From Mucilaginibacter sp. UBA5151 (GTDB lineage Bacteria; Bacteroidota; Bacteroidia; Sphingobacteriales; Sphingobacteriaceae): a stretch of 55,871 nucleotides of DNA. Positions 8,367-16,512 of this stretch are shown piece after piece. Under the pieces are notes generated by a model. The model saw only the letters and a list, made by a program, of their open reading frames with translations, was not told where the DNA came from and searched no databases. The first letter of the stretch is position 1. The number at the start of each line of letters is the position of its first letter. Where the stretch lies: the NCBI GenBank assembly GCA_002413785.1, contig DHXR01000051.1:1-55871 (forward strand), given 5' to 3'. A program made the translations under genes and the position numbers.

Positions 8367-11300
8367 TTAGCTGGCTGTAATGATTTCTTCGTCCTCATCG
8401 TCATCATGTTTTTTACTCCTCAGCTTTTCCTGCAGGGTCTGGAAAATAATAAACAATACAGGGATGGCAAAAACACCAAATACAGTACCGATAAGCATAC
8501 CCCCAACAGCGCCGGTACCTATGGAACGGTTACCCAAAGCGCCCGCGCCAGTTGCGAACATCAACGGTATAATGCCAAAAATAAAGGCAAAGGAGGTCAT
8601 TAAAATAGGCCGTAAACGGGCTTCGGCACCTTCAATAGCTGCCTGAACTATAGGCATACCGCCACGCCTGCGGCCGAGCGCGAATTCTACGATCAAAATG
8701 GCGTTCTTTGATAACAAGCCGATGAGCATGATGAGCGAGATCTGCACATAAATATTACTATCAATGCCAAATATCCGGGCAAATAAATAGGTTCCCGTTA
8801 AACCAATTGGCAACGACAACAATACTGCGAATGGTAAGATATAACTTTCGTACTGTGCGCTGAGCAAAAAGTAAACAAACACCAGGCAAAGGATAAATAT
8901 GTAAAGGGATTGCGTGCCCGATGCGATTTCTTCGCGGGTGAGGCCCGAAAAATCGTAGCCATAACTTGGCGGTAGCTTTTCGGCAGCTACCGCCTTAATA
9001 GCGTTGATGGCATCACCGGTACTGTAGCCAGGTTTTGGCTGCCCGTTTACAGAAACAGCCGTAAACATATTAAACCTTTGGATAGCCTCGGGGCCTGATA
9101 CTTTTGTAAGCGTAATAAATTCTGTAATGGGCGCCATGGTGCCGTTTGCGCTTCGTACAAAAATTTTACTTAGGCCGGTGGCATTGGCCCGGTAAGCATA
9201 ATCGGCCTGCACCATTACACGGAATTGCTTGCCAAACTGATTGAAATTGGAGGCATATAAGCCACCGTAATAGCCCTGGAGTGTAGTTACCACCGAATTA
9301 ACTGAAATACCTGCTTCTTTACATTTTGGCACATTAACTTCAACCTGGTATTGCGGAAAATTTGGATTGAATGATGTATTGGTATTTTGAATTTCGGGAC
9401 GCTTATTTAACGCGGCCAAAAAGTCGTTGGTTACTTTATAAATATCGGCCATACTGTTGCCGCCCTTGTCCTGCAGCTGAAACGTAAAGCCGTTGCCCGC
9501 GCCGAAGCCCTGTATGGTTGGCGGCGAGAAAAAGAAAATTTTAGCCTCGTGAAGACCGCCGGTCTTTGAATAAAGCTGGCCTATAACACTCTCAATATTG
9601 TCGTGAGGCCTAAGGTCCCAGGTTTTTAGTTTGATGATCACCATGCCATAAGCGCTGCCGCTGCCCGCTAAAAAATTAAAGCCAACTATTTGCAGCGAAT
9701 TTTTTACAGCGGGCAATGTATGGGCTATGCTGTCTATCTTTTTGGTAATGGCTTGCGTACGCTGCTTGCCCGATGCAGGCGGTAAACTGACGCTGGCAAA
9801 AATAGTGCCCTGATCTTCGCTTGGCACAAAGCTGGAAGGGGTGGTTTTTATCAATAGAACTAAGGATGCCGCGAAAAACACTATTACGCATACAACTATC
9901 CATTTTTTACCGGCTAAAAAGCCAACTGCACGTTCGTAATTCTTTTTAACGGAGTCAAAAACGACATCAAAGCGGTGATAGAAAAAATTGAAAAAGCGCT
10001 TTTTCTTTTCTTCTTCGGAATGGGGCCTTAGGAGTATAGCGCAGAGTGCCGGACTCAGCGTTAACGCGTTTACCGCCGAAAGCAAAATGGCAACAGCCAG
10101 CGTGATACCAAACTGTTTGTAAAAAACCCCGGTAGAGCCTGTAATAAAAGTAACCGGCAAAAATACCGCCGACATCACGAGCGTGATAGATACGATGGCG
10201 CCGGCTATCTCGCTCATGGCATCAACGGAAGCTTTACGGGCTGATTTATAACCTTTATCCAATTTGGCATGTACTGCTTCAACAACTACAATGGCATCAT
10301 CCACCACAATGCCGATGGCCAGTACCATCGCAAAAAGCGTAAGCAGGTTAATGGTGAAACCAAACAGGTTTAAAAAGAAGAACGTGCCCACAATGGCTAC
10401 CGGCACCGCTATCGCAGGAATAAGTGTTGAACGGAAATCCTGCAGGAAAATAAATACCACAATAAACACGAGTATGAAGGCTTCTATCAGTGTATGGATC
10501 ACCTTGTCGATAGAGGCGTTCAGGTACTCATTGGCATCCACCATATAGATCATATCGATCCCTTTTGGAAAGGAGGCCCTGGCGGTTTCAAGGATAGCCT
10601 TGGTATCATTGATCACATTGCGGGCATTGGAACCCGCCGCCTGTGAAATACCCACACCAATTGCCTGTTGTCCGTTGGCTTGCAGGTCCACGGAATAATC
10701 CAGGGCGCCTAATTCAATACGTGCTACATCGCTTAACCGCAGCAGTTGCCCGTTACCGGCGGATTTAAGAACTATATCCCCAAATTCTTTTGCATTTTTT
10801 AAACGACCTGTGTATCTGATCACGTATTGAAAAGATTCATTGCTGTTTTCGCCGAACTTACCCGGTGCAGCCTCAATATTCTGGTCGTTCAATGCCTGGG
10901 TTATATCATCCGGCACCAGCCCATACCTCGACATTACATCGGGTTTCAGCCAAATCCGCATCGAATAATCTTTTTGGGTGAAAATCTGCACTGTACCAAC
11001 ACCGTTTACACGCTGTATATCGGGCACCAGGTTTATTTTGGCATAATTCTGCAAAAAGGTAGCGTCATAAGTTTTGTCTTTGCTGTACAACGTGAAAATC
11101 AGCAGGTTGCTGTTCTGGCTTTTTGTAACGGTAACCCCTGCCTGTGTTACTACCTGGGGTAAAAGGCTGGTTGCCCTTGCCACACGGTTTTGAACGTTTA
11201 CCGCGGCCAGGTCGGGGTTTGTACCCACTTTAAAGAAAATCTGTATTGATGCGGAACCATCATTACTTGCTGATGAGGTCATGTAGGTCATGTTCTCCAC

Positions 11301-11513
11301 GCCGTTGATCTGCTCTTCCAGCGGGATAATCACACTTTTAAGCACTACATCTGCATTGGCCCCGCTGTAATTAGCAGAGACGTTAACCGTTGGCGGGGCG
11401 ATGTCAGGATATTGTGAAATAGGGAGGTTTATCAGGCCTATCAAGCCCAAAATAACCAGCAGCACCGAAATTACAGTGGAAAGTACGGGGCGCTCTATGA
11501 ATCTTTTTAGCAT
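8367..11513 (-). CDS. RND multidrug efflux pump, HAE1 family (AcrB-like)
   Basis: A 1048-residue inner-membrane resistance-nodulation-division transporter, the length of AcrB. It begins with the canonical FIERPVLSTVISVLLVILG helix, has 12 membrane segments in two halves and two large periplasmic loops. Helix 4 carries the proton-relay Asp pair (AIGIVVDDAIVVVEAV, about residue 405) and helix 10 the conserved Lys (GLLSKNAILIVEFA). It uses the proton gradient to expel hydrophobic drugs, bile-like compounds or solvents through the adaptor and OMF encoded beside it. The tail is charged (KHDDDEDEEI). No local repressor is seen, so regulation is unknown. Confidence 0.96.
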   Translation of the reverse strand: MLKRFIERPVLSTVISVLLVILGLIGLINLPISQYPDIAPPTVNVSANYSGANADVVLKSVIIPLEEQINGVENMTYMTSSASNDGSASIQIFFKVGTNPDLAAVNVQNRVARATSLLPQVVTQAGVTVTKSQNSNLLIFTLYSKDKTYDATFLQNYAKINLVPDIQRVNGVGTVQIFTQKDYSMRIWLKPDVMSRYGLVPDDITQALNDQNIEAAPGKFGENSNESFQYVIRYTGRLKNAKEFGDIVLKSAGNGQLLRLSDVARIELGALDYSVDLQANGQQAIGVGISQAAGSNARNVINDTKAILETARASFPKGIDMIYMVDANEYLNASIDKVIHTLIEAFILVFIVVFIFLQDFRSTLIPAIAVPVAIVGTFFFLNLFGFTINLLTLFAMVLAIGIVVDDAIVVVEAVHAKLDKGYKSARKASVDAMSEIAGAIVSITLVMSAVFLPVTFITGSTGVFYKQFGITLAVAILLSAVNALTLSPALCAILLRPHSEEEKKKRFFNFFYHRFDVVFDSVKKNYERAVGFLAGKKWIVVCVIVFFAASLVLLIKTTPSSFVPSEDQGTIFASVSLPPASGKQRTQAITKKIDSIAHTLPAVKNSLQIVGFNFLAGSGSAYGMVIIKLKTWDLRPHDNIESVIGQLYSKTGGLHEAKIFFFSPPTIQGFGAGNGFTFQLQDKGGNSMADIYKVTNDFLAALNKRPEIQNTNTSFNPNFPQYQVEVNVPKCKEAGISVNSVVTTLQGYYGGLYASNFNQFGKQFRVMVQADYAYRANATGLSKIFVRSANGTMAPITEFITLTKVSGPEAIQRFNMFTAVSVNGQPKPGYSTGDAINAIKAVAAEKLPPSYGYDFSGLTREEIASGTQSLYIFILCLVFVYFLLSAQYESYILPFAVLLSLPIGLTGTYLFARIFGIDSNIYVQISLIMLIGLLSKNAILIVEFALGRRRGGMPIVQAAIEGAEARLRPILMTSFAFIFGIIPLMFATGAGALGNRSIGTGAVGGMLIGTVFGVFAIPVLFIIFQTLQEKLRSKKHDDDEDEEIITAS

Positions 11514-11517
11514 ATTT

Positions 11518-11637
11518 TTTTTGTAGTCTTAAGCCTAAAGTCTTTAGTCTTAAGTCAGATTATTAGTAATTATTATCGCCTGTAAAGTTCTGATGACTTC
11601 AGACTTAAGGCTCCGGACTCAAGACTTACTCAAGTCC
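11518..11637. repeat. Inverted array of a (A)GTCTTAAG-type word
   Basis: The gap between adaptor and pump genes holds slipped copies of agtcttaag/aagtcttt (11524-11557) and, after about 40 bp, their reverse complements (acttcagacttaagg, ggactcaagactt, 11596-11627). It lies inside the operon, so any hairpin must be read through or could lower expression of the distal genes. Confidence 0.5.
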
Positions 11638-12840
11638 TTTATAAACCGATTCAGCGCTAACTTCAACAGGTTTAACCGCTCTACCGTCCTTTATATTATT
11701 TGCGCCTTCGGCAATAATACGGTCGCCGCTTTGCAAGCCTCCGGTTACGATATAAAACTGTCCCGGTGTATTTTCCATTACGGTGATCGCCACGTTCTTT
11801 ACCTTATTTTGTTTATCAACAGCAAAAACAAAACGTTTGTCCTGTAGTTCGTAAGTGACGTTTTGAGGGACGATGATGGCATTCTTTACCAATTTAGGTA
11901 TCCGGACCGATGCGCTGCTGCCGCTGCGCAAAAGCCCTTTGGGATTGGCAAAGCCAGCCCTGAAATTTGCAGAACCGGTAGAGATATTGATAAGTCCGTT
12001 TACTGTTTCCACCTTGCCTTTGTAGTCATATATTGTACCATCCGACAGAACAAGGGTAACCAGCGGGATATTATTTAATTTGGATTTAAAGCTGGTATTA
12101 TTGGTGCTATCGCGGCTAAAATCAAGCAATTGCTTTTCATTCATCGCGAAGTAGGCATAAACATTAGCAGTGTTGTAAACTGTGGTTAAGGGATCGGCAG
12201 TGGTGCTTGTAACCAGGCTGCCCAATTTATAAGGCAGCGAGCCGATAACCCCATCTACCGGGCTTATAATGGTGGTATAACCAAGGTTGATTTTTGCATT
12301 TTCCAATGAAGCTTTGGCTTGTGCCAGGGCAGCCTCTTTAGTTTGTAAGGTCAATTGTGCCGATTCCAGTTCATAATGGCTGATAATATCTTTTTCAACC
12401 AGTGGCTTAACTTTATTCACCTGCAGCGTTGCTGTATTTACATCAGCTCCGGCAGTTTTGATCCCTGCTTCGGCTGTACGGACATCCTGTTCATACTGGG
12501 GGGCTTTTATTTTAAATAATAGCTGACCTTTCTTCACAAGGGATCCTTCGTCAACAAAAATCTTTTCAACATAGCCATCAACTTTTGGCCTTATCTCAAT
12601 ATTTTGCAATCCCTGGATACTTGCCGGATAGTCGGTATTTAAGGTGACCGACCTTGGTTGCAGGGTGATTACCTTATAGGTCGGCGTTGTTTCAGCGTAG
12701 GCGGCGTTGTTTTGTCCGTTTTTATTACCACACGAAAACAACAAAAGGGAAACCGAAATGGCAACTGCAATTTTTGTAAACACAAGGCTGAATAACGGAA
12801 TCCTGTTAAAGGCACTGTATATATTTTGGTTAATGTTCAT
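11626..12840 (-). CDS. RND periplasmic adaptor (membrane fusion protein) lipoprotein
   Basis: Membrane-fusion subunit linking the pump to the outer-membrane channel. An ATG at 12858 exists, but the one at 12840 (MNINQNIYSAF) shortens the pre-signal segment and is preferred weakly; 404 residues result. A lipobox (LLLFSC) puts the lipidated Cys at about residue 37. The order is HlyD/AcrA-like: barrel-sandwich half (QNIEIRPKVDGYVEKIFVDEG), coiled-coil hairpin (about residues 100-170), second lipoyl half (INLGYTTIISPVDGVIG), beta-barrel and membrane-proximal domain. It is the first gene of the efflux operon. Transcription probably starts in the AT-rich 12859-12985 gap. Confidence 0.93.
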   Translation of the reverse strand: MNINQNIYSAFNRIPLFSLVFTKIAVAISVSLLLFSCGNKNGQNNAAYAETTPTYKVITLQPRSVTLNTDYPASIQGLQNIEIRPKVDGYVEKIFVDEGSLVKKGQLLFKIKAPQYEQDVRTAEAGIKTAGADVNTATLQVNKVKPLVEKDIISHYELESAQLTLQTKEAALAQAKASLENAKINLGYTTIISPVDGVIGSLPYKLGSLVTSTTADPLTTVYNTANVYAYFAMNEKQLLDFSRDSTNNTSFKSKLNNIPLVTLVLSDGTIYDYKGKVETVNGLINISTGSANFRAGFANPKGLLRSGSSASVRIPKLVKNAIIVPQNVTYELQDKRFVFAVDKQNKVKNVAITVMENTPGQFYIVTGGLQSGDRIIAEGANNIKDGRAVKPVEVSAESVYKGLE

Positions 12841-12985
12841 TAATTTGTAATAAATCACGTTCTTTATTAAGTGGTCAAAGATAACAGCATTATTTTGTTA
12901 GTATCCGGCGATGAGTTTTAATAACCTGAAACCATAACATTTTTACAATACAATAACCTGGCTATGATTTGGATTTTTTTTCTCC

Positions 12986-14110
12986 TTATCTGAATAGATT
13001 CAAATAATCTTCAAATACATATAATTTACCCCTTTGCGCCCCGGTTGCCTCTTTAAAAATGCCAAGCTTTACCATGTCATTTGCCAGTTTATAGGCAGAG
13101 GCTATTGATAAACCGGTTACCTTGCCGATGGCAGCCGCATTTACAACCGGTTTTTGATATAAATAATGCAGCATTTTTTGCGCATTTGCCGCCCTGCTCC
13201 CCAATTTATTTATTTTAATTTCTGTTGCTTTTTGCAATTCCAGTATTCGTTCAAATGTTGAAATTCCATTTGTAGTAGTTTCAATCACCCCAACTAAAAA
13301 AAATTTGAACCACTGGGTTATATCATTGTGCTGTCGTACCCGCATTAAATTGTCATAATAATTAATGCGGTTTTTTTCAAAAAAGTCTGATAAATATAAA
13401 ACCGGTTGTTTCAGGATACCCTTGGCAACCAAGTATAATGTGATGAATAAACGGCCAACCCTGCCGTTGCCATCTAAGAAGGGGTGGATGGTCTCAAACT
13501 GGTAATGTATGAGCGCTATTTTAAGCAATTCAGGAAAATAGGCAGATTCATTATGCGCAAACTTTTCTAAATCACTCATCAAATCCGCAATACTGGTATG
13601 CACCGGCGGTATAAATGCAGCATCAGTAATGGTTGCACCCCCAATCCAATTTTGGCTTGTTCTAAAATTCCCTGGCTGTTTCTTTTCACCCCTTGTCCCT
13701 TTTAATAGTATAGCATGTGTTTCTTTAATTAATCGCGATGAAAAAGGGAGTTGCTGCAAACGCTCCACCCCGAAGTTCATTGCGGCAATATAGTTTTGCA
13801 CTTCTGTCCAATCGTCTATCCGGTTTAAAGCTACATCCCCCTTTTCCATCAGCGCATCTTCGATATTTGTTTTAGTACCTTCTATTTTGCTTGATTGCGT
13901 GGCTTCCTTCGTTACGTGCATTTGAATAAACATTTCCAGGTTTGGGGTGTACTTCGAAAACATATCCAGCCTGCCCAATTGCCTGTCGGCCTGTCCAAGC
14001 AGTTGGATAATTTCCATATCGTCTAATTTCCATTCCTTATCAATATTGTTTGGCTGGAAACTTTTATAATAGCCCTGGTTTATGTACGTGCCTGCTTTAA
14101 ATGTTTTCAT
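12986..14110 (-). CDS. Fic-domain protein with C-terminal winged helix (probable AMP-transferase)
   Basis: A 374-residue Fic protein. The catalytic loop HPFLDGNGRVGR (His209 to Arg220) is intact, so NMP transfer, usually AMPylation of a target hydroxyl, is expected. The N-terminal inhibitory helix motif (S/T)xxxE(G/N) is present as SSKIEG (73-78), marking the class II, self-inhibited type, so no separate antitoxin is needed. The last ~65 residues (NAAAIGKVTGLSIASAYKLA) read as a winged helix-turn-helix, which could bind the operator-like repeats just upstream (14142-14238) for autoregulation. Target unknown. Flanking genes are unrelated. Confidence 0.93.
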   Translation of the reverse strand: MKTFKAGTYINQGYYKSFQPNNIDKEWKLDDMEIIQLLGQADRQLGRLDMFSKYTPNLEMFIQMHVTKEATQSSKIEGTKTNIEDALMEKGDVALNRIDDWTEVQNYIAAMNFGVERLQQLPFSSRLIKETHAILLKGTRGEKKQPGNFRTSQNWIGGATITDAAFIPPVHTSIADLMSDLEKFAHNESAYFPELLKIALIHYQFETIHPFLDGNGRVGRLFITLYLVAKGILKQPVLYLSDFFEKNRINYYDNLMRVRQHNDITQWFKFFLVGVIETTTNGISTFERILELQKATEIKINKLGSRAANAQKMLHYLYQKPVVNAAAIGKVTGLSIASAYKLANDMVKLGIFKEATGAQRGKLYVFEDYLNLFR

Positions 14111-14141
14111 TTTATTTTACTTAACTATAATAAAGATAGGT

Positions 14142-14238
14142 CTTATTTTAGTTTTTACCAAAAAACTAAAATAACAAACGTTCTTATTTTAGTTTTTGCC
14201 ATAAAACTAAAATAAGAAGTGGGCTTATTTTAGTTTTG
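14142..14238. promoter_or_regulatory. Array of five CTTATTTTAGTTTT sites in alternating orientation
   Basis: Direct copies at 14142-14156, 14183-14197 and 14224-14238 and inverted copies at 14161-14173 and 14203-14216 share the word cttattttagttttt or its complement. Direct copies are spaced exactly 41 bp apart. The array starts 32 bp upstream of the fic ATG. This arrangement is typical of a cooperative repressor operator, plausibly for the winged helix of the Fic protein itself. Confidence 0.7.
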
Positions 14239-14293
14239 GAGAATAATCTATAATTAGTTGCGCCTGACAGTCAGCCTTCCTAACAAACTCCCT

Positions 14294-15052
14294 CTATACC
14301 CACTTGCTCAAAAAGTGGCTAAATGCTTCCTTATATTGATCACCCACAGTAATATTGACTTTGCCAATTTGCAAAGCGTTGCGGGTAATTGAATTTATTT
14401 TATCAAGCGAAACTATAAATGAACGATGCACCCTCATAAACCGCTTTGAAGGCAATTTCTCTTCGAGCGATTTAAGGCTGGTGAGTGACAGTATTGGTTT
14501 TTCGGCGCTTTTTAACCACACTTTAACATAATCTTTTAAGCCCTCGATATAAAGAATATCATTTAAAGCTATGCGTACCAATTGATACTCAACTTTTAAA
14601 AACAGGTATTCATCCTCGATACGTTCTTCGGCAACAGTTGCAGCTACCGGAACTGTTGCCGGGGAATTTGATTTTTCAAGCAGTTCGGCATAAGCAAGGG
14701 CTTTGTTGGCTGCGTGCAAAAACTCTTCGTAATTAAACGGTTTTAATAAATAGTCGAGTGCGTCAACACGGTACCCTTCCAGTGCAAACTGGTTGTACGC
14801 GGTAGTGAAAATAATACGCGGCTTATTGCTTTTGCTGTTATCAAGCACGCGTGCCAGTTCAATTCCATTCAGATCGGGCATTTGAATGTCCAGAAAAACG
14901 ATGTCAATCTTTTGGGCATGTATAGCCCTTAATGCCTCTACTGCGCTCGAAAAACGGCCAACGAGTTTCAGGAATGGAGTTTGTCCGATAAAGGAACTTA
15001 CCAGCCCGAGGGCTAAAGGTTCATCATCAACAGCTATACAATTTAATATCAT
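14294..15052 (-). CDS. LytTR-type response regulator
   Basis: A 252-residue cytoplasmic regulator with an N-terminal receiver (residues 1-120) and a C-terminal LytTR DNA-binding domain (about 150-252). The acidic pocket is Asp9/Asp10, the phospho-acceptor Asp55 (VFLDIQMPDLNG) and the switch Lys in LLKPFNYEEF. LytTR hallmarks include YIEGLKDYVKVW and FMRVHRSFIVSLDKI. It overlaps the kinase gene by 4 bp, so the two are translationally coupled and form a LytS/LytR-like pair. Targets are not evident; the divergent outer-membrane protein gene at 16513 is a candidate by position only. Confidence 0.95.
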   Translation of the reverse strand: MILNCIAVDDEPLALGLVSSFIGQTPFLKLVGRFSSAVEALRAIHAQKIDIVFLDIQMPDLNGIELARVLDNSKSNKPRIIFTTAYNQFALEGYRVDALDYLLKPFNYEEFLHAANKALAYAELLEKSNSPATVPVAATVAEERIEDEYLFLKVEYQLVRIALNDILYIEGLKDYVKVWLKSAEKPILSLTSLKSLEEKLPSKRFMRVHRSFIVSLDKINSITRNALQIGKVNITVGDQYKEAFSHFLSKWV

Positions 15053-16122
15053 GACAGATTGAGCGTTAGGTGAACTGAATAAATGTTTCCGGCGGTGTTT
15101 TCATCAATGAGCAACGTATGCTTGCCGGGGTATAACAGATCAAGCCTGCGCCTGGTATTGTTTAGCCCAATGCCGCGTCCTTCCTCTAAGTTATTACTTT
15201 GTTCCTTAATTATGGTGTTTACAACTATTAATTCAACCGCTGTGTTCTTTTGTTCAACTGCAATAGTGATATGACTGGGCTGCGTGGCGCTTACGCCGTG
15301 TTTAAAAGCATTTTCTACAAAGGGTAAAAATATCATCGGCGCTATGGCCATATCTTTAAGGGCAGCCGGTGATGAAAAATCGATTTTGACCACCTCAGTC
15401 AAGCGTAGTTGCATCAAACTGATATAATCTTTTATAAATGCAATTTCCTGGCTTAATTGCGTGGTACTGTTTTGGGTATCGTATAACACATAACGCATCA
15501 TTCTTGATAACTGGTGGATAGCTTTACGTGAGGTATCTGCGTTGACCAGGGTAAGCGCATAAATATTGTTCAGCGTATTAAAAAAGAAATGCGGGTTTAT
15601 CTGCGCTTTAAGGAATGATAATTCTGAGCTGATCTTATCCTGCTCCATTTCCTGGTGCTTCTGCTTATCAAACTGCCACTTTTGTATGGCTGTCGCACTC
15701 GTGCTTACACCTAAAACAAGGGCGATTTGTGCGATCATATAGAAATCAAAATCATGATTTCTGCCCGTACGATGTTTCGGCGGGCCATGCCTGTGAAAAG
15801 CTGCATCCATTAACTGGGGCAGTTTAAGCCACCCATCGACATAGATATTTAACAATACGATAGTTGCAGTAATACAAACAATGATCATAAAATAAATAGT
15901 AGTGCTGTTTTTTAACAGAAACCTGGGTACCAGCACAAATGAATTCAGATAAAATGCAACAATCAGTAATCCTAAAACAATACTTTGCTTTATCCATAAT
16001 TGGTAGGGTACAGCAACATTCCACGTTATGGGTTGAAAAAAATAGATCATACCAAATACTCCCCATATCAATATATGGATCACTATGGTAACCAGCTTAC
16101 TTTTTGATTTTGGAATGATCAT
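15049..16122 (-). CDS. LytS-family sensor histidine kinase
   Basis: A 357-residue membrane kinase. Four hydrophobic helices span residues 10-95 and 125-145, with little periplasmic sequence, so the signal is probably sensed in or near the membrane. The His_kinase domain carries the phospho-acceptor in LKAQINPHFFFNTLNN (His178). The ATPase part has the N box (PFVENAFKHG) and G-rich box (GRGIGLNNTRRRLDLLYPG). It phosphorylates the LytTR regulator encoded 4 bp into its 3' end. The start ATG at 16122 precedes a lysine-rich cap and fits the family. Confidence 0.93.
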   Translation of the reverse strand: MIIPKSKSKLVTIVIHILIWGVFGMIYFFQPITWNVAVPYQLWIKQSIVLGLLIVAFYLNSFVLVPRFLLKNSTTIYFMIIVCITATIVLLNIYVDGWLKLPQLMDAAFHRHGPPKHRTGRNHDFDFYMIAQIALVLGVSTSATAIQKWQFDKQKHQEMEQDKISSELSFLKAQINPHFFFNTLNNIYALTLVNADTSRKAIHQLSRMMRYVLYDTQNSTTQLSQEIAFIKDYISLMQLRLTEVVKIDFSSPAALKDMAIAPMIFLPFVENAFKHGVSATQPSHITIAVEQKNTAVELIVVNTIIKEQSNNLEEGRGIGLNNTRRRLDLLYPGKHTLLIDENTAGNIYSVHLTLNLS

Positions 16123-16138
16123 GTCATTGTTTTTAGTT

Positions 16139-16262
16139 GATTAAGTTGATTGAGTGAGTGGTTAATTAAGTTGGCTGATCAAGCAAAAGGCTAATTTGGT
16201 TAAAAAATCCCGCAACTTTTAAACTTATTCAACCCAATCAACCCAATCAACCCAATCAACTA
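16139..16262. repeat. Inverted array of TTAAGTTGATTG / CAACCCAAT words
   Basis: Upstream of the kinase gene, direct copies of ttaagttgatt-like words (16139-16182) face a right arm of 9-bp units caacccaat repeated three and a half times (16230-16262). The two arms are imperfect reverse complements. The array lies between divergent genes (kinase and outer-membrane protein). The remaining 250 bp to 16512 show no gene or clear promoter box. Confidence 0.5.
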
Positions 16263-16512
16263 ATCACCAGCAATATAACAGCAATATTACAAATGTAATT
16301 GGAACAAAGACAATCGAAATCTATCAGCAGGTGCAATTTACCGACAGAGGGGTTATTTTCACCGCTAAAATCTGCATTTTATAGTCCCGGTTTAAAACCA
16401 TGCTTTTGTAGGCTAAAAAACTGCTTTAATCTACTTTTTCAGGGTCTCTGTCTATTCCGTTTTTTTAACATCAAACTTTAGGATTGATTTGTACCGTCTA
16501 ACAAAAACAGAG

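Noticed and set aside
12986..14110. Fic protein as part of a toxin-antitoxin pair
   Set aside because: The inhibitory SSKIEG helix is within the protein itself and no small antitoxin gene is adjacent.
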